64,000 nucleotides of DNA, taken from the NCBI GenBank assembly GCA_002989075.1, contig PSQN01000005.1, positions 1,315,241 through 1,379,240 of the forward strand, given 5' to 3'. The notes below the pieces were generated by a model. It was not told the origin of the DNA. It saw only the letters and a program-made list of their open reading frames with translations, and did no database searches. The stretch comes from Arthonia radiata. Its lineage: Eukaryota; Ascomycota; Arthoniomycetes; Arthoniales; Arthoniaceae. Positions within the stretch are counted from its first letter, which is position 1. Each line of letters starts with the position of its first letter. Of the stretch, positions 1 through 12,100 are shown in pieces. Made by a program: the position numbers and the translations under genes.

Positions 1-851
1 GGGTATCCACACATACCTCTTGGCCACCAACGGCATAGATCATGTCAGTCTCTTCGTGAGCCACGATGTTATGCGAGGCACCGAAGCCCGAGAACCATGC
101 CGTCAAGTCTGTATCAATACTGAAGTTCACAGGGGTGTCCAGAGGCTGATCACGGGTCTTCACTTGCTCAAGTCTTCGCATGTCAAATACTTGGAGACCA
201 TGGCCGGGCGCTTCCGAGCCGATGTAAGCATATCCGTTGATAACCTTGATATCGCGCCAGATAGCATCCTAGAAGAGCAAAACGTTAGCTAACGCAGATC
301 TTGCAGTATGACGCCTAGACTCTGCGGTAGCAGCTTTCTTTTAACAGCGCTAGCACTTCGACATGGCCTTGACTCACCTCCGTCTGTGTTGGGAGCCGCC
401 CAATGTACTGCAACTCTCCTGTCGAAATGACGACTTCAACAAAAGCCGTCCCATCTACCTGTCCGACGGCTACGAATTCTCGTCCAGCCCCAGAAGTCCA
501 GCCCCAGGCATCGTTACCCTCGGCTGCGACTGAGCCCATGTCCTGATGAGAAAGGAAGGCATACATGTCGACGTTGCTGCACGAATACGAAACGTTCCCT
601 ACTGGCGCAGTACTCCTCCCATCGACACACGGTGCGGGTGTCGCGAACTTCTGGTACTTTCCATTGCCAAACATACCCGCCGCTTTCTGGCTCTCGCGAT
701 TGGCGATCTTTGTCGACATTAGCCTCGCCATGGCTGCCTCGCCGCTCTGAGATGCGATGGAGAAGCTCTGAGCAGACGCCGTAGACGCCCAGCCCAAGAA
801 GAGCAGTGTTGCTACTACCGACGTCATAACGACGAAAAGGTCGACCTTCAA
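1..851 (-). CDS. Secreted LVIVD-repeat / choice-of-anchor-B-like protein, 5' part (two exons, runs off the window)
   Basis: Exon 1 is 851-378 (158 codons) and exon 2 is 268-17 or beyond. The intron, 377-269, begins GTGAGT, ends TTCTAG and has a CTAAC branch site about 20 bases before the acceptor; the phase is 0. The protein starts with a signal peptide (MKVDLFVVM..., hydrophobic core, likely cut after STASA, about residue 27); Met9 is an alternative start. It then reads PCVDG...YSCSNVDMYAFLSHQDMGS, a GREFVAVGQVDGTAFVEV stretch and a LQYIGRLPTQTE stretch. Exon 2 continues with AIWRDIKVINGYAYIGSEA and HGLQVFDMRRL. These are the hallmarks, from memory, of fungal proteins in the LVIVD / choice-of-anchor-B beta-propeller family, some of which are annotated as 'regulatory P domain' proteins. 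It is expected to be extracellular; its biochemical role is unknown. A GTATGT directly after codon GAG at position 17 is probably the next donor site, so coding sequence likely ends at 17 in this window and resumes outside it. The C-terminal half is missing only because the window ends. No break was seen. Confidence 0.85.
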
Positions 852-1560
852 AGCAGCAGCTGGAGTACTATGCCGCTAAAGTTACGGATGCTTTGAGAGC
901 CCAGGGCCAGAAGGGTCTTGCTTCAAAGCAATCTGGATCTTCTCGGCTTCGTGACCATCACATCATCTTATATCCTTGGCCAGCTCGCCAATTGGGAAGG
1001 CGCTCTATGGCAGTGTCCACGCGCATTGCCAAGACGATCTCCGCAGATAAAGCCTATCGCTTTCTTGCAGGGGATGGAATCAACGCAGTCTACTGGAGTG
1101 CGAAAAGCGCGGTCGATGTCACTATACCTTCAATGAGCACGCCGGACCAAGTACCTTCTTTGGAAAGATCAGGGTTGAGAAGAGATGTACTGGCTGAGCA
1201 GATAAGTTGACAAACACGCTTTGAGCGTGAAGCTGAGCTCATGACTGCCCGGTACTTGTCAGAGTAACAACTCGCAGTGACTACGTACTATTCCATCAGC
1301 TGATGCAAGCGCTGAATCGCAGGTCCAAGGCCACGAAGGTGGCATGTACGGATCACGGTCCGTCAAGGCAAAGGAAGGAGGACGCTCCAGAGGTGTACAA
1401 GAACCCTGAAGGTGAGGTAGGATCACTGCCCCTTCGCGTCTTGGGGCCAAGACTTCCAAGAACTTGGCTTCGAAGATCTCCTGCGGCTTGCTAGAAATAC
1501 GCCCGAGATACTACTGTGACCAAGCATAACAGATGTTCTCCACGAAAGCTTGATCGCTCG
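852..1560. other. Upstream intergenic DNA of balanced composition, no recognised gene
   Basis: The base composition matches the coding DNA to the left. Open frames exist on both strands (for example 893-1210 plus and 1259-1459 minus), but none has a recognisable domain, a signal peptide or a plausible intron structure, and they overlap one another. I read this as the promoter and 5' flank of the minus-strand gene. Composition changes sharply to AT-rich between about 1570 and 1690, where the repeat block starts. Confidence 0.5.
968..973 (-). promoter_or_regulatory. Possible TATA-like box of the LVIVD gene
   Basis: On the minus strand the word TATAAG lies about 117 bases upstream of the ATG at 851, inside balanced-composition DNA where such a word is less expected than in the AT-rich block. 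This would leave a 5' leader of roughly 80-90 bases. It is only a motif match; no other core-promoter element was recognised. Confidence 0.2.
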
Positions 1561-2431
1561 GCGCAGGGCCCCGATAAAGTCTTAATAAAGCTTTTTACAA
1601 TGTTTATACACATGAAGAATGTTGCAGAGACAGTTTACAGCTTGTTAACGCGTTCAGTAGTTATTTAAGTAAAGATACTTTATATCTAGGTTATTTATTT
1701 AATATGTATATATTCTAATTATATATATAGATGTCTTGGGGCTAAGTATTATCTAGATGTATATGTTTATATATACTATAGGTTTCTATCTCTACTTTTT
1801 TAGTACATATTGTATATTAAGTTGGTTCTAATCTATAAATTAGCTCGATATAAGATCTAAACTAAATTAAGATAAGAAAGTCTAAAAAATTTAGATTAAG
1901 ATTAAATTTATAAAAGATATTATAAAGATCTAGATTTAATTTAATAAAATATTATAATTAAATTAGTAAATTTAATATATAAGCTATACTATAATATAAT
2001 AGAAAGTATATAGATCTCTATAAGTTAAGAAGTATATAAGTTAAAATTCATAGAAAAATTTATATTAGTAGATAACTTCTTAATAGAGTTGAAACTTAAT
2101 ATAGTATAATATTTATAAGTAAATTAAATAGTTTAGCTCTATACTAACTATTAAATTTATTTACTAAGAACAAAATTAAGCTCTATTTAAGTATCTATTA
2201 TTCTTTCTATATTCTAAGCTTATATATACTACTAGATTAAAAGTTTAGAAAGTAGCTTAGAAGATGTTTTAGATACTTTAGTGAATTTAGAGAATTCTAG
2301 TTATAAAAGAAAATTTCTAGTATTTCTATATATTAAGCTGGTTATACTAGTCTAGGCTACCCTAGACTAGACTAGGCCGGATTTAAATTAGGCTAAGTAT
2401 AAACTAGATTAGATTTAAACTATCTATAGGT

Positions 2432-2498
2432 TAGGTTATATATAGGGTAGGTTATATATAGAGAGCAGGTTATAGATAGAGTAGGTTATATATAGAGC
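2432..2498. repeat. Short tandem repeat, four units of 16-18 bp
   Basis: Four successive units begin with (T/C)AGGTTAT at 2432, 2448, 2466 and 2482 and run on as ATATAGAG-like words. The units differ by small length changes and a few substitutions. No function is suggested. Confidence 0.6.
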
Positions 2499-2837
2499 TA
2501 ACCTAGCCTATATTATAGAGATTTAATATAGATTAGCCTAGTTAGAGCTTCAAATATATAATTACTTCTATACTAGTTCTATAAGCTATATAGTTTTAAA
2601 AGATACTAGTTATAATTATAGAACTTATAACTTAAGAGTAGACTACTAGAATGTATTTAGAATATAGAATTTTAAAATTAATCAAGTATACTAAAATTTT
2701 ATCTAATTTAATTTCTTAATATATTCTAAAATAGAATGTAAGCTTAATTAGATATATTCTTGCTATAGATTTTCTAATAGAAGATTAGTATGATTAGTTA
2801 GTACTAGTACTATATTCTATAGTATCTAGCGCTATCT

Positions 2838-3158
2838 AATTAACTACCAACGTACTTATCTATATACTCCTATATTTCTAAAATAACAGCAATAAAGTAT
2901 CTATATATAGTAAGAAAAATGCTCTTATATTAGTATAGTAATATTACATTACAATAAATCTGAGTTTTTTTCTATTGTAATTATAATATAAGAAAATGAT
3001 TATACTACTTTTTAATTATATATACTTGTTATAAAACTTTAATTCTAGTGTACCTTTCTATTTCTATTATTATATAGTTAAAGACTAGTAATACTACCTA
3101 ATTAAGACTTCTAGGAGTATATAGGCAAGCATATAGATAAGTACGTTAGTAGCTAATT
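2838..3158. mobile_element. Candidate MITE with about 29-bp terminal inverted repeats
   Basis: The left end (2838-2866) contains ACTACCAACGTACTTATC and the right end (3130-3158), read on the other strand, contains GCTACTAACGTACTTATC; about 26 of 29 positions pair. The inner arms go on pairing loosely: ACTCCTA-like words lie at both sides, and there is a central hairpin of ATTACAATA / TATTGTAAT type. The size of about 320 bp, the absence of a coding frame and the paired ends fit a non-autonomous DNA transposon. TA or CTAATT at both flanks could be the target duplication, but the exact ends are uncertain because the inverted repeat runs into the flanks. Confidence 0.5.
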
Positions 3159-3164
3159 GAATAC

Positions 3165-3640
3165 TAGTAGATCTGGATTTAGATTTAGATATTTATCTTA
3201 TATTAGATATACTAGAATGTCTAGCTCTAGTACTAAAAGCTTAGCTATATTTACTACTATTACTATCTAGATTAAAGCTAGAAACTAATATAGTAGATTA
3301 ATCTTCTAGGCTATATTCTACTAACTTATCTTCTAGATTATAAGTAAACTTGATTAGACTAGTATAGGCTCTATAGGAGCTAAAAGAGCTAGTATAGCTA
3401 GATACATATATACTAAATAGGCTAGAATAGAATGTTTAATCTTATTTAAATAGTAAAATTCTAGAGAATTAGTCTAAATTAATAACTAGTATGTAACTTA
3501 GATTTAACTTTACTTAGGCTAAATTAGTTTAGATAAATATACTAGCTTTAGTTCTTTAGAGCTTAGAAAATTATTAATTATATCTATTATTCTCCTCTTC
3601 ATTACTATATAATAGAACTTAACTTATTTGATAGTTGGCT
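3165..3640 (+). repeat. Dispersed repeat family A, copy 1
   Basis: This stretch shares an ordered series of words with 19790-20560 (same strand) and 51690-52520 (opposite strand). Shared words include CTAGAAACTAATATAGTAGA-like, TCTATAGGAGCTAAA and AGTAGGCTAGAATA-like runs, plus a later TTAGAGCTT segment. All copies are heavily degraded and lack recognisable protein motifs, so I cannot name the family. Confidence 0.55.
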
Positions 3641-4039
3641 GAGTAGTAGGTATATTGTTTAATTTAAGACTAGTTCTAGGGCTAGACTCTCTATTTAGAT
3701 GTCTTTTAACTTAATAAGTTAGACTAGAACTAGATGAGATAAGAATTTAAGCTTACATACTAGCTAGAAGTAGTCTAAATTAATCTAAGTTTGATTTAGA
3801 TTTAGATCTAGATAAGAGTCAGAAGTTAGAACTATATTAAAAAGATAGTAAAAATTTCTTAGAGAGGTAGATAGAATATAAATTAAATTACTAAGTAGAT
3901 TACTAATAGATAACCAACTAGATTACTAATATTATATTATTAATAAGTATTAGTAAGAATAAAAATAAAATTACTAAATAATTTATAAGCTGCTTACAAA
4001 TCTAAATTTCATGTAGACTCTACAAATTATTTATTATAA

Positions 4040-4505
4040 GCTATTCTTTCTAGATAGAGACTAGCTATCAATAGATATAAATAGAGCAGCATTAACTTTA
4101 TCTAACAAAATTTTTTGCTAAGCTTCAGCTACTAGATATACCTAAATAGAAAGGCAATTTTTAAAGTTAGTAACTGACTTACTATAATTAGATAAATATT
4201 AGTCCCACTACTATCATAAATAGATATAATTAGTATTTTCTACTATATTTAGATATTTTAAAATTTTAAATTAGTAAGCTGCTTTAAAATCCAGAGCAAT
4301 TTTAGGCCGATCTTAAACCTTATTCTCAGTTAATTTTAAAGTAGTTGTTGATGAATTTAGCCTATCTCTCCTCTTTTAAAATTAATTTTTAATTCTTATT
4401 AGTATCTAGATATATTAACCTATCTAGTCTACTATTAAACTATCTACTAGACTACTAGTAATCTAGTAATCTCTCTAAATAAGTTAGTTTACTTATTTTA
4501 CAAGT
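4040..4505 (+). repeat. Dispersed repeat family B, copy 1
   Basis: This region aligns by eye with 47335-47832 in the same orientation. Both hold an AATTTTAGGC-like word, then TTAAACCTTATT, then the strongly matching run TCTAGTCTACTATTAAACTA, and end at AAATAAGTTAGTTTACTTAT. Similarity stops abruptly just after this at 4505 and 47832, which suggests an element edge. The size of 470-500 bp would suit an LTR, but no partner copy flanking a common internal region was found. Confidence 0.5.
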
Positions 4506-5199
4506 TAAGAAATAGAAGCTAAACAAGTTGATACTACTCTAGAACATATAAACAAAATAGCTCTTATACTATATACTAACGTACATCTCGCTTATAAATA
4601 CTAAAAGGAGCTACTAGAGGTATACAAAGAAGCTTAGAATCTAATATAATATATTAGCCAAATTTACCTTATTAAAAGGTTCTTTAGCTCTTATATTAAT
4701 AGTATAATAAGACTTTATTAGTATTATATAACTTATTATACTATAATCTAAGCTAACTATATTTCTTATATAGGTCTATCTACTAAGCACAATCTACTAT
4801 TAGAGGAAAACTACTTATTTCTTATAGGTACTAGAAGGAAATCAAATTAAAAAATAGTTTAATTTAGTAATATAGCTAGTAGCTACAATGAGTCTTATAA
4901 AAATGAGCTACTAGTTAGTATTCTAGAAGAGTCTAGCATCTATTAAAAACAAGAGTAAATACTAGAAGCAGCTAATTATACTCTAGACTATTCTATTAGA
5001 ACTTAAATAGACTAGAATATAAGTTAAGTTAGCTAACATATATATTTTTAGTTATAAATAATTAGATATACTATAAAATAGCTCTTAGAATTATTTAAAT
5101 ACTATTATACTAGTATTATTAACATAATAAGAGAAGGATAGATATATTAATCTAAGTATTTAATTATATAGAGTAGCTAAGCTACTCTAGTTTTTATAT

Positions 5200-5707
5200 T
5201 GTTGGAAATTAACCAACTAGCTGGTTAGCCGGAACCCCCAGGGGCCCGGAGTATCGGACAGATCCTACCGTCTGTCTCGGCCTAGAATAGAACAAGCCTT
5301 TTACCTAAAGGATCGGGCCTAGTAGCCCGGACTTAGGACAAAAAGAAACATTATACGACCTGTTTTAGACAGCTAGCCCGTAGTCTAAGACAATATAAAA
5401 TAGACTTAGAGACTAATAGTTTTAAATAAATAAAATTACTATCTTATATAGTAAGTTACAAGTTATTTAGCCTCTATTAAAAAGAATAGATATTTAGTAG
5501 GTTCTATACAGACTGCTAAACTTAAATATATAAGTTAGAATCTCTCTAGAGAATTCTAGCTAATAAGACAGACAATATAATAACAGCTTCTCTTTGTTAC
5601 TAAGTATTGTATCTGTACTAAGCCTAAGTATTGTACCAGTCCTAAGCTAGTCTCGTCTCTCTACTCTTTATAGTAGTATTCTTCTTCTTCCCTATACCTT
5701 TTAAACA
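5200..5707 (+). repeat. 5' LTR of the Copia element (508 bp)
   Basis: It starts TGTTGG and ends TTAAACA, with TATAT directly before it. A stretch beginning GGTTATAAGCCCGAGTC directly after the end sits where the primer-binding site should be. Near the 3' end a 24-bp unit (AAGTATTGTA...) occurs twice. The same LTR occurs at 18112-18637, 24106-24613 and 35696-36201. Confidence 0.93.
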
Positions 5708-6882
5708 GGTTATAAGCCCGAGTCGGCACCAATTCCTTTCGAATTTCCTTTTTAAGAAATATTTCTACTACGGCTTCTATCGGCACCTTCTAACGATCCT
5801 ATTACCAATCGACTCTAAATTTTGAGCTCAATTTAACTATCTAAACAGAATTTCTTTTTTTGGAAATCTCCGACCATATATTCGGCTATAAACTCCTCTT
5901 ACAAGATCCCTAAACTTAAGGGCTCGACTAATTAAGACATTTAGTCGATTCGAATAGAGGCCTTTTTAACTAAAAAGGGCTATAGTAATATTATAATCCC
6001 CTTTTCTAGCTATTTAGCTAAAAATATTACTAAAGCTAGCCGTTAGAAACGATTAACAAGGGCAGCAGCTCTTATTTAACTGATTCTAGAGAATAGTCCT
6101 CTTATTTAAATGAAGGGGATTTATAACTCTCTAGAGCTTTAGAATAGCCTAAAAAGGTTATATAAATCGAAAGGTTTTAGTTCCGAGTTTCTAATTTGTA
6201 AGGAGCTCTTTAGCACTACACTAAGTAAGATAAAAAACCTTAAGCTTTATCTTACTAAAATTAGGCAATTAACGGACAATTTAGTAACTCGAGGACTAGC
6301 ACTATCTAACAAGGTAGTAGCTGCCTACGTTCTTTACAATCTAACCTCTAAATATAAGCACACGGTAGCTATTATTAGCTAAACCTATCGGCAAACAACT
6401 AGCGATATAAGTCTACAGGACTTATTTAGTTAACTTATAAACGAGTCTCGCCGAATCCGCGGTAGTACCCCAGTAGAAAAGGTTTTTACTGCAATAGACA
6501 ATAAATCTACGTAAAGAACCGAAGAAAAATTAAAATCTCTAAGTAAAAACTAAGAAGAATGCCTCTTTTGTAACAAAAAGGGGTATAAACCGGCAACTTA
6601 TTAGAAAAAATACCTAAATCTCCGGCTAAATTCTAACAAAAGCTCCAAAAACACCGATTTTTTAATATTTTCTGTACACAGTTCTAACCTACAAGAAGAA
6701 CAATGCTTTACAGCATTACTAAACAGAGTTAATTACTCTACTAATTCTTAGATCCTCGATATAAGCTTAATAAGCTATATTTACTCGAATATTAATCTTC
6801 TAACAGATATCCGGCTAACTAACCAGATTATTTGTTAAAGAGGGGGAATGTTAATTTAAATCTTATAAATAAGCAAAGCAAA

Positions 6883-7078
6883 TGTAATCTGGATGTAGGG
6901 CAGGAAGCAGTTAGGTAGCAAAAAGGGTCTAAATAGGCCCTACTAATGTTTAAGCTAATTATTAAGGAGAAAAAGAAGGGATGCGTCTACTAAGCGAAAG
7001 ATATTCTCCTAAGATTACAGCCTTCTTAAATAAACAATATTCTGTCTTAATTTGCTATCGAAACGTTTATATATTACA
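6883..7078 (-). repeat. 3' LTR of the nested Gypsy element (196 bp)
   Basis: On the plus strand it runs from TGTAATCT to ATATTACA and is preceded by the target copy GCAAA. In minus-strand reading a purine-rich tract (TTAAGGAGAAAGG) lies directly before it, where the polypurine tract belongs. A small plus-strand frame overlapping this LTR is a chance frame. Confidence 0.92.
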
Positions 7079-9130
7079 ACTACCTTTCTCCTTAAGAAGA
7101 ATCGTCCTCGATCTAAGTATAGTTTGCTATATCTATCGTACCTTCTATCCTTTATATTATGTAGAGCAATAAACTTGTTAAAAACCTGCTAGCTTATATT
7201 TATGTTTAGTCGGGAAAAGAGTAATATTGCTTACTATTATCTTACGCGTCGTTTAGTGCTAGTTTTCTATAGTACTAAGTTATAATACTAAGCTTTACTT
7301 TTAATTTAAAGCTTTTGAGCCTAAGCTATAAGCTTGATAATAAAGTTTTATATTATTTTTACCTAATTTTACGTTCTTTTGTATACTCATATATATACTT
7401 TTACCGATTAATTGCCTCTATAGGTAGTAGTAACCTATATAAAGGGGCTTCTTTACTCTTAAATTAGTATCTATAGGCGGAAGCTTTATTATTAATACTT
7501 AACAATAGGCATAAAATAAGGCTTCTGCTCTTTTAAACTTTCTCTTTCTTTCTTTAATATTATTATACTCTTTTACTTAGCTTATAAGCTTCTCTTCTTT
7601 AATAAGCCTTTACTTCTCTTCTTAGATAAGAAGTTTATAGCTAATTTAATATTAAATTGCCTCTAATTTGCCTTTATAATTTCTACTATATTAAGCTTTA
7701 ACTCTATTAATAAACCTACTACTAGAGCGAGCTCTTTTAAAGCGCTAATTTGCCGCTTAACTTACAGTATTAAGAACTCTAAAGCTGCTGTTAATCTTAA
7801 AGCTCTTCTTTATAACGTTTATAAGAAGAAAGCTCTTAAGGTTACTTTACTAATTTCTAAATTATTTACAGCTTCTTTTATTTTACGCTCTCTTAAACTA
7901 AATAGCGTGTCTCTAACTTTTATAACTTTTTATAAGTCTTCTATCTCTTATTACTTTATTTTAGTCTAATTATTAATATTCTAGCTCGTTAAAAGTGTTA
8001 TATTTATAAAAACGACTTTAATAATAATAAAATCGTTCGTTCTCTTTATTACTGCAGTACTACTTATAAGTCTAAGTCGCCTACAAAGTCTTGTCGGTTT
8101 ACCTCCTCGAATCCCGCTTTTTACGCTATATCTACGTTAATTTAGCCTTAGCTAAAGGCTTACGTTTTAGTATACTGCCGTTATATAAAGACTTTATTTA
8201 GCGATATAGCTGTATATAGTAGTTCTTCTACAAACTCTAACTTTAAGTATTATAAGAACTAAACCTGCGAGTAGCTTAAGAGACAGTATACTAAGTATAC
8301 TCGCTATACTAGTGTTAAAAGGTTAGAAAATAAGTATAAGATAGTAAGTCTAATACCCTCTATCTTAGATACTAATTAACTCTATATTAACGTATACTAG
8401 ATCTCCGCTCGGTAGAGACGTACCTATAACCTCTTTATACGCGCTAACTTCTTCTTAACCTCTAATAAGGACGTCTAAGATATTAAAGAGTCTTTCTATA
8501 ATGACTATCTTACTCTACTTTGCGCCTTTTACGTTTAGCTATAGGTTTAGTAGCGCGGTTTAAGCACTAAGTCGGTCGAGTAGACCGATACTAACGATTT
8601 TAAGTGTATTAAGACGCTACGTTAGAGCTTCGATTCTAATATAGGGTTGTACGGCCCTTAGCTGCCTATAAATAAGGCTTCTTATAAGCTAGCTATAGTA
8701 AATCTAGTTAATTAGATTTAGAATTGCGTCGACGGTAGTTACGGCTAGATTAAATAGTATTATACTGCCGATCCGTACTAACTTCGGTGCCAGTTTAGGT
8801 AGTCTTTTTGTAATTTTCTACCTTTTATTTAGCTAGAGTTTAGTCTGTATAAGTAGTTCTTTCTTAGCTTATCGGGATAGTTCTATATTTTCTTTCTATA
8901 TAAGTCTTATTTTAGCTTTCTTATAGCTTAAGCTTTATAATTATATATAAATAGTCTTAAAGTTTAATACTATACTAATTCTATGTTCTAAACTATACTT
9001 AAGGTATTCTACCTTCTATTCGGCGTTACATTGTAGACTAATTGTATAGACTTATAGTCTCTTCTTATTTACGTTGTTTAGTTTGCCTTAAACGCTTGTC
9101 TCTCGGCTTAGTAATTTTACGCTTCTTAAA
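7079..9130. other. About 2 kb between pol and the 3' LTR of the nested Gypsy element, unassigned
   Basis: After the integrase tail the element has roughly 2 kb that belongs to none of the standard parts. It keeps more CpG and mixed codon-like composition than the AT-rich block, and both strands contain long stretches that read like protein between breaks, so the coding strand cannot be decided by eye. It could be an additional frame (sense or antisense), a long 3' untranslated region, or a further nested insertion. No motif was recognised. Confidence 0.45.
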
Positions 9131-12100
9131 TTCTTTAAAAGCATTAGAGTCTTTAAGATATGTCTGCGGCTTTATCGTATTATTTGCCTTCAACTACTTC
9201 TACTACTTAGTTCAATACTAGTCTTTATTCTTAATCTTAAAGTAAATCGCCTTAATAAGCTATTCTTTACTACTATTAATCTTAACCGGACCAGGCGATT
9301 TTATACTAAGTCAGCGGCGATATAGCTTTAGTAAGAATATATAGAAGATAGAGTAAATATAATAGAAGTCTAGTAGTACTAGCTAATAAGCTTATTTATC
9401 TACTTTCTTAAGGATTCTAAATAGTTCTAAGCTTCGATCGTTAAGCTTCTTTATTAGCCTCTTTATTTTAAGGTTCTTTAATAATAGTAGTACTAAGTTA
9501 CCTACTACATAGTATTTTAGTGTATACTTAGTATTATACTATTCTATCTATAGACGCTAAGCTTTTTCTAGCTACTGCTTTATTTTTTATTAACGAAGAA
9601 GGCGTTCTTCTATATACTTAACTGCTATAGAATATTTTAGTTTAAGCTACTTTTCCTCTTAATAGAAGGTATCCTTGCCGATAGGAAGGTTGTTCGGCTT
9701 AACTACGGTATAGTACTAATTTAGCGGCAGCGCGCCGTCTAGTACGTCTGTAACGCGACCGAACGCGTATTTAATCGGCAAAATTTTTGTTGATAAATAA
9801 ACTTTTAAATTGTATGTAAAAGTAGCTTCTTTTAGATACTTATACTAATTATCTTAATTCTAAGAGATATAAATACGCAGGTAGTTTTTAAGCTTCTAGT
9901 TTTAGCGCTCGGTTTAGCTATCAGTTTAAGAGTAAAACGCTGTACTCAACCTTTATTTTACAGTTAAATGCTGGTAGAAGGTGCTCCAATATAAGCTAGT
10001 AAATATAGATTCTCTATCAGACAAGAGGCTTTTCAGGAATCCCGACGTTTTTGCTTAGTGTTTATAAAGTACTTCTATCAGCTCTATAGCATTTATAGTT
10101 TTACTAACTAAAATATAGGTTACAAACTTAAAAAAGCGGTCTACGACTATAAGAATTAAATTAACAATGTTCCTGTTCTTTAAAAAAACTATCGGTAGTT
10201 TAATAATAAAGTTTAAGGATAGATCCTTAAAGAAGCCAATTAGAACCAGTATCGCTGCTATTTCGCTGTATAGCTTATACCTCTTTACGGCTGTTTGTTA
10301 GTATATATTATATTTAGCAACAAAGTTCTTAATATACGTTACTATCTTTTTCTACGTATATTTACGTCTTAGAATTTTAAAGTCTTCTTAACCTTAAAGT
10401 AGCCAGTAAGCTTATTATTATAATTCTGATTTATAACTTTTAACTTTAATATAGAGTATGTTAGTATCTAGATCTTATTATCTTAGTATAACAACTCGTA
10501 GCTGTTAACTAACTATTTGATATACTTTAACGACTTAGAGTTTAAGTTAGGCTCTATTAAAGTATTTAAGTCGATTCGACTTGTACGGCGCTTTCTTATC
10601 CCGGCTTAATAGCGATTCGCTGCTATTTTGTTGCTATATTGACCTTTAGTTTCAGCCAATAATTTTAACTCTAATACTTTCTACTTTATAAAGATATCTT
10701 CTTATTAGACTTTTAAAATTAAAACCGTAAGACCTTAAGAAGTATTATTATAAGCTATTTTAAGAGCGGCAGCTATAACTACCTTAACTTATAATACGAG
10801 AGCTACCAGGAAAGGCTCTATATTAGTAAAGAAAGACGAACGCGTTTCTCGCTCCTAGATATTCTATATAAAGTTTATATTTAACTTTAATTTACCTTCA
10901 ATTTAAGCTATAGTTACGTTTAAAGTTTTAGATCGGTAGCTAAACTACTAATAGTATTTAAACTAATTGTTAAGCAATATAATTAAGGTAGCAATTATAC
11001 CTTCTTTTAGGCTAGAGGGCTCTTTCTTAGTACTAAGCAAAGTAGTACCTCTCCTAAGCTTTTACTATAGGCTCGGCAACATCTTATTAACGTTATCTTT
11101 CTTTACTTTATATAAATTTTTGTAATTTAGACAGCGCGATAGCGCGTCTGCTAGGTTCTTACTATTTATACGGTATAGTATTTTAAAGTTAAATACTAAT
11201 AGGTCTTCTACTTAGCGCGCCTGTTAGCGAGACAATACTTTTATTATTATAAAATACTACAGATTATTATAGTCTATTACAACCTTTATTAAGTACTATA
11301 TACTAATAAGTTAATAGCACTAGTACTTAAAGCTAGCTTATATTGTTATAAGCTCTTTATTATAAATATTATATCTTAGCTTAGCGTCTATAAATTTCTT
11401 TAAAAAGAACCCTACTAGATATAGATATTTATCTGCCTTATTGTTAGTATTAGTCTAGACGGTATCCGCTATATTTAGTGTAGATAAGCTTAAGTTAATA
11501 TTTAACGGCAATGTTAATCGGCTATCTCTCCTTAGCTAAAGTAAGATATCTACTATTATAAAGTCTAATACAATAGTTATTAAAACGATTGATAGTACCG
11601 GATTAAAGTACGTTAGTATTAATATCTTTATAAAGACTTGCTTTAGCGCTTTAAAAGCTCTTTATTAGGCTTTACTTTAAACAAACTTAATGTCTTTCGT
11701 TAGTATATTTATTGGCGCTACGATACAGCTAAATTTATAGATAAATTGCCGGTAAAAGTTTATAAATCTTAAAAAGAACACAATCTGCTTTATAATAGTA
11801 GAGACTAGCTATTTAGCTATAGTCTGTACCCTTTTTAAGTCTATTTCGATACTATCGACTCTTACAGTAAACCTTAGGAAAGAAACCTTAGTAGTATAAA
11901 ATTAATACTTAAACAGCTTTATAAATAAATTCTATCTATAAAGCCTTTGCAGAACTTCTTTAATATAGTCTTTATAGCTTTCCTTGTCTTTAAAGAAAAT
12001 TAAGATATTATTTATATAAACGATATATACAGTATCAATAAGATTGCCTATAGCTTTATAGATATATATCTAAAACGTAGTAGGGGCGTTTACTAGTCTA

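Larger units (their letters stand above)
1561..5199. repeat. Left part of the AT-rich, RIP-like degraded repeat block
   Basis: Nearly all sequence here is made of A, T, TA, CTAG and TAGA words, with almost no CpG; no reading frame of gene length survives on either strand. It contains a short tandem repeat (2432-2498), a candidate inverted-repeat element (2838-3158), one copy of dispersed repeat A (about 3165-3640) and one copy of dispersed repeat B (about 4040-4505). The remainder (1690-2430, 2500-2837, 3640-4040 and 4505-5199) is degraded DNA in which I recognise nothing. Confidence 0.7.

Noticed and set aside
20-292. 90-codon plus-strand open frame at the left edge
   Set aside because: It is antisense to exon 2 of the minus-strand LVIVD gene, which has a far better domain match and proper splice sites.
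893-1494. Overlapping open frames on both strands upstream of the LVIVD gene
   Set aside because: No domain, signal peptide or splice structure; mutually overlapping; best read as promoter DNA.
6981-7172. 63-codon plus-strand frame
   Set aside because: Lies across the 3' LTR of the nested Gypsy element and its polypurine tract; chance frame.
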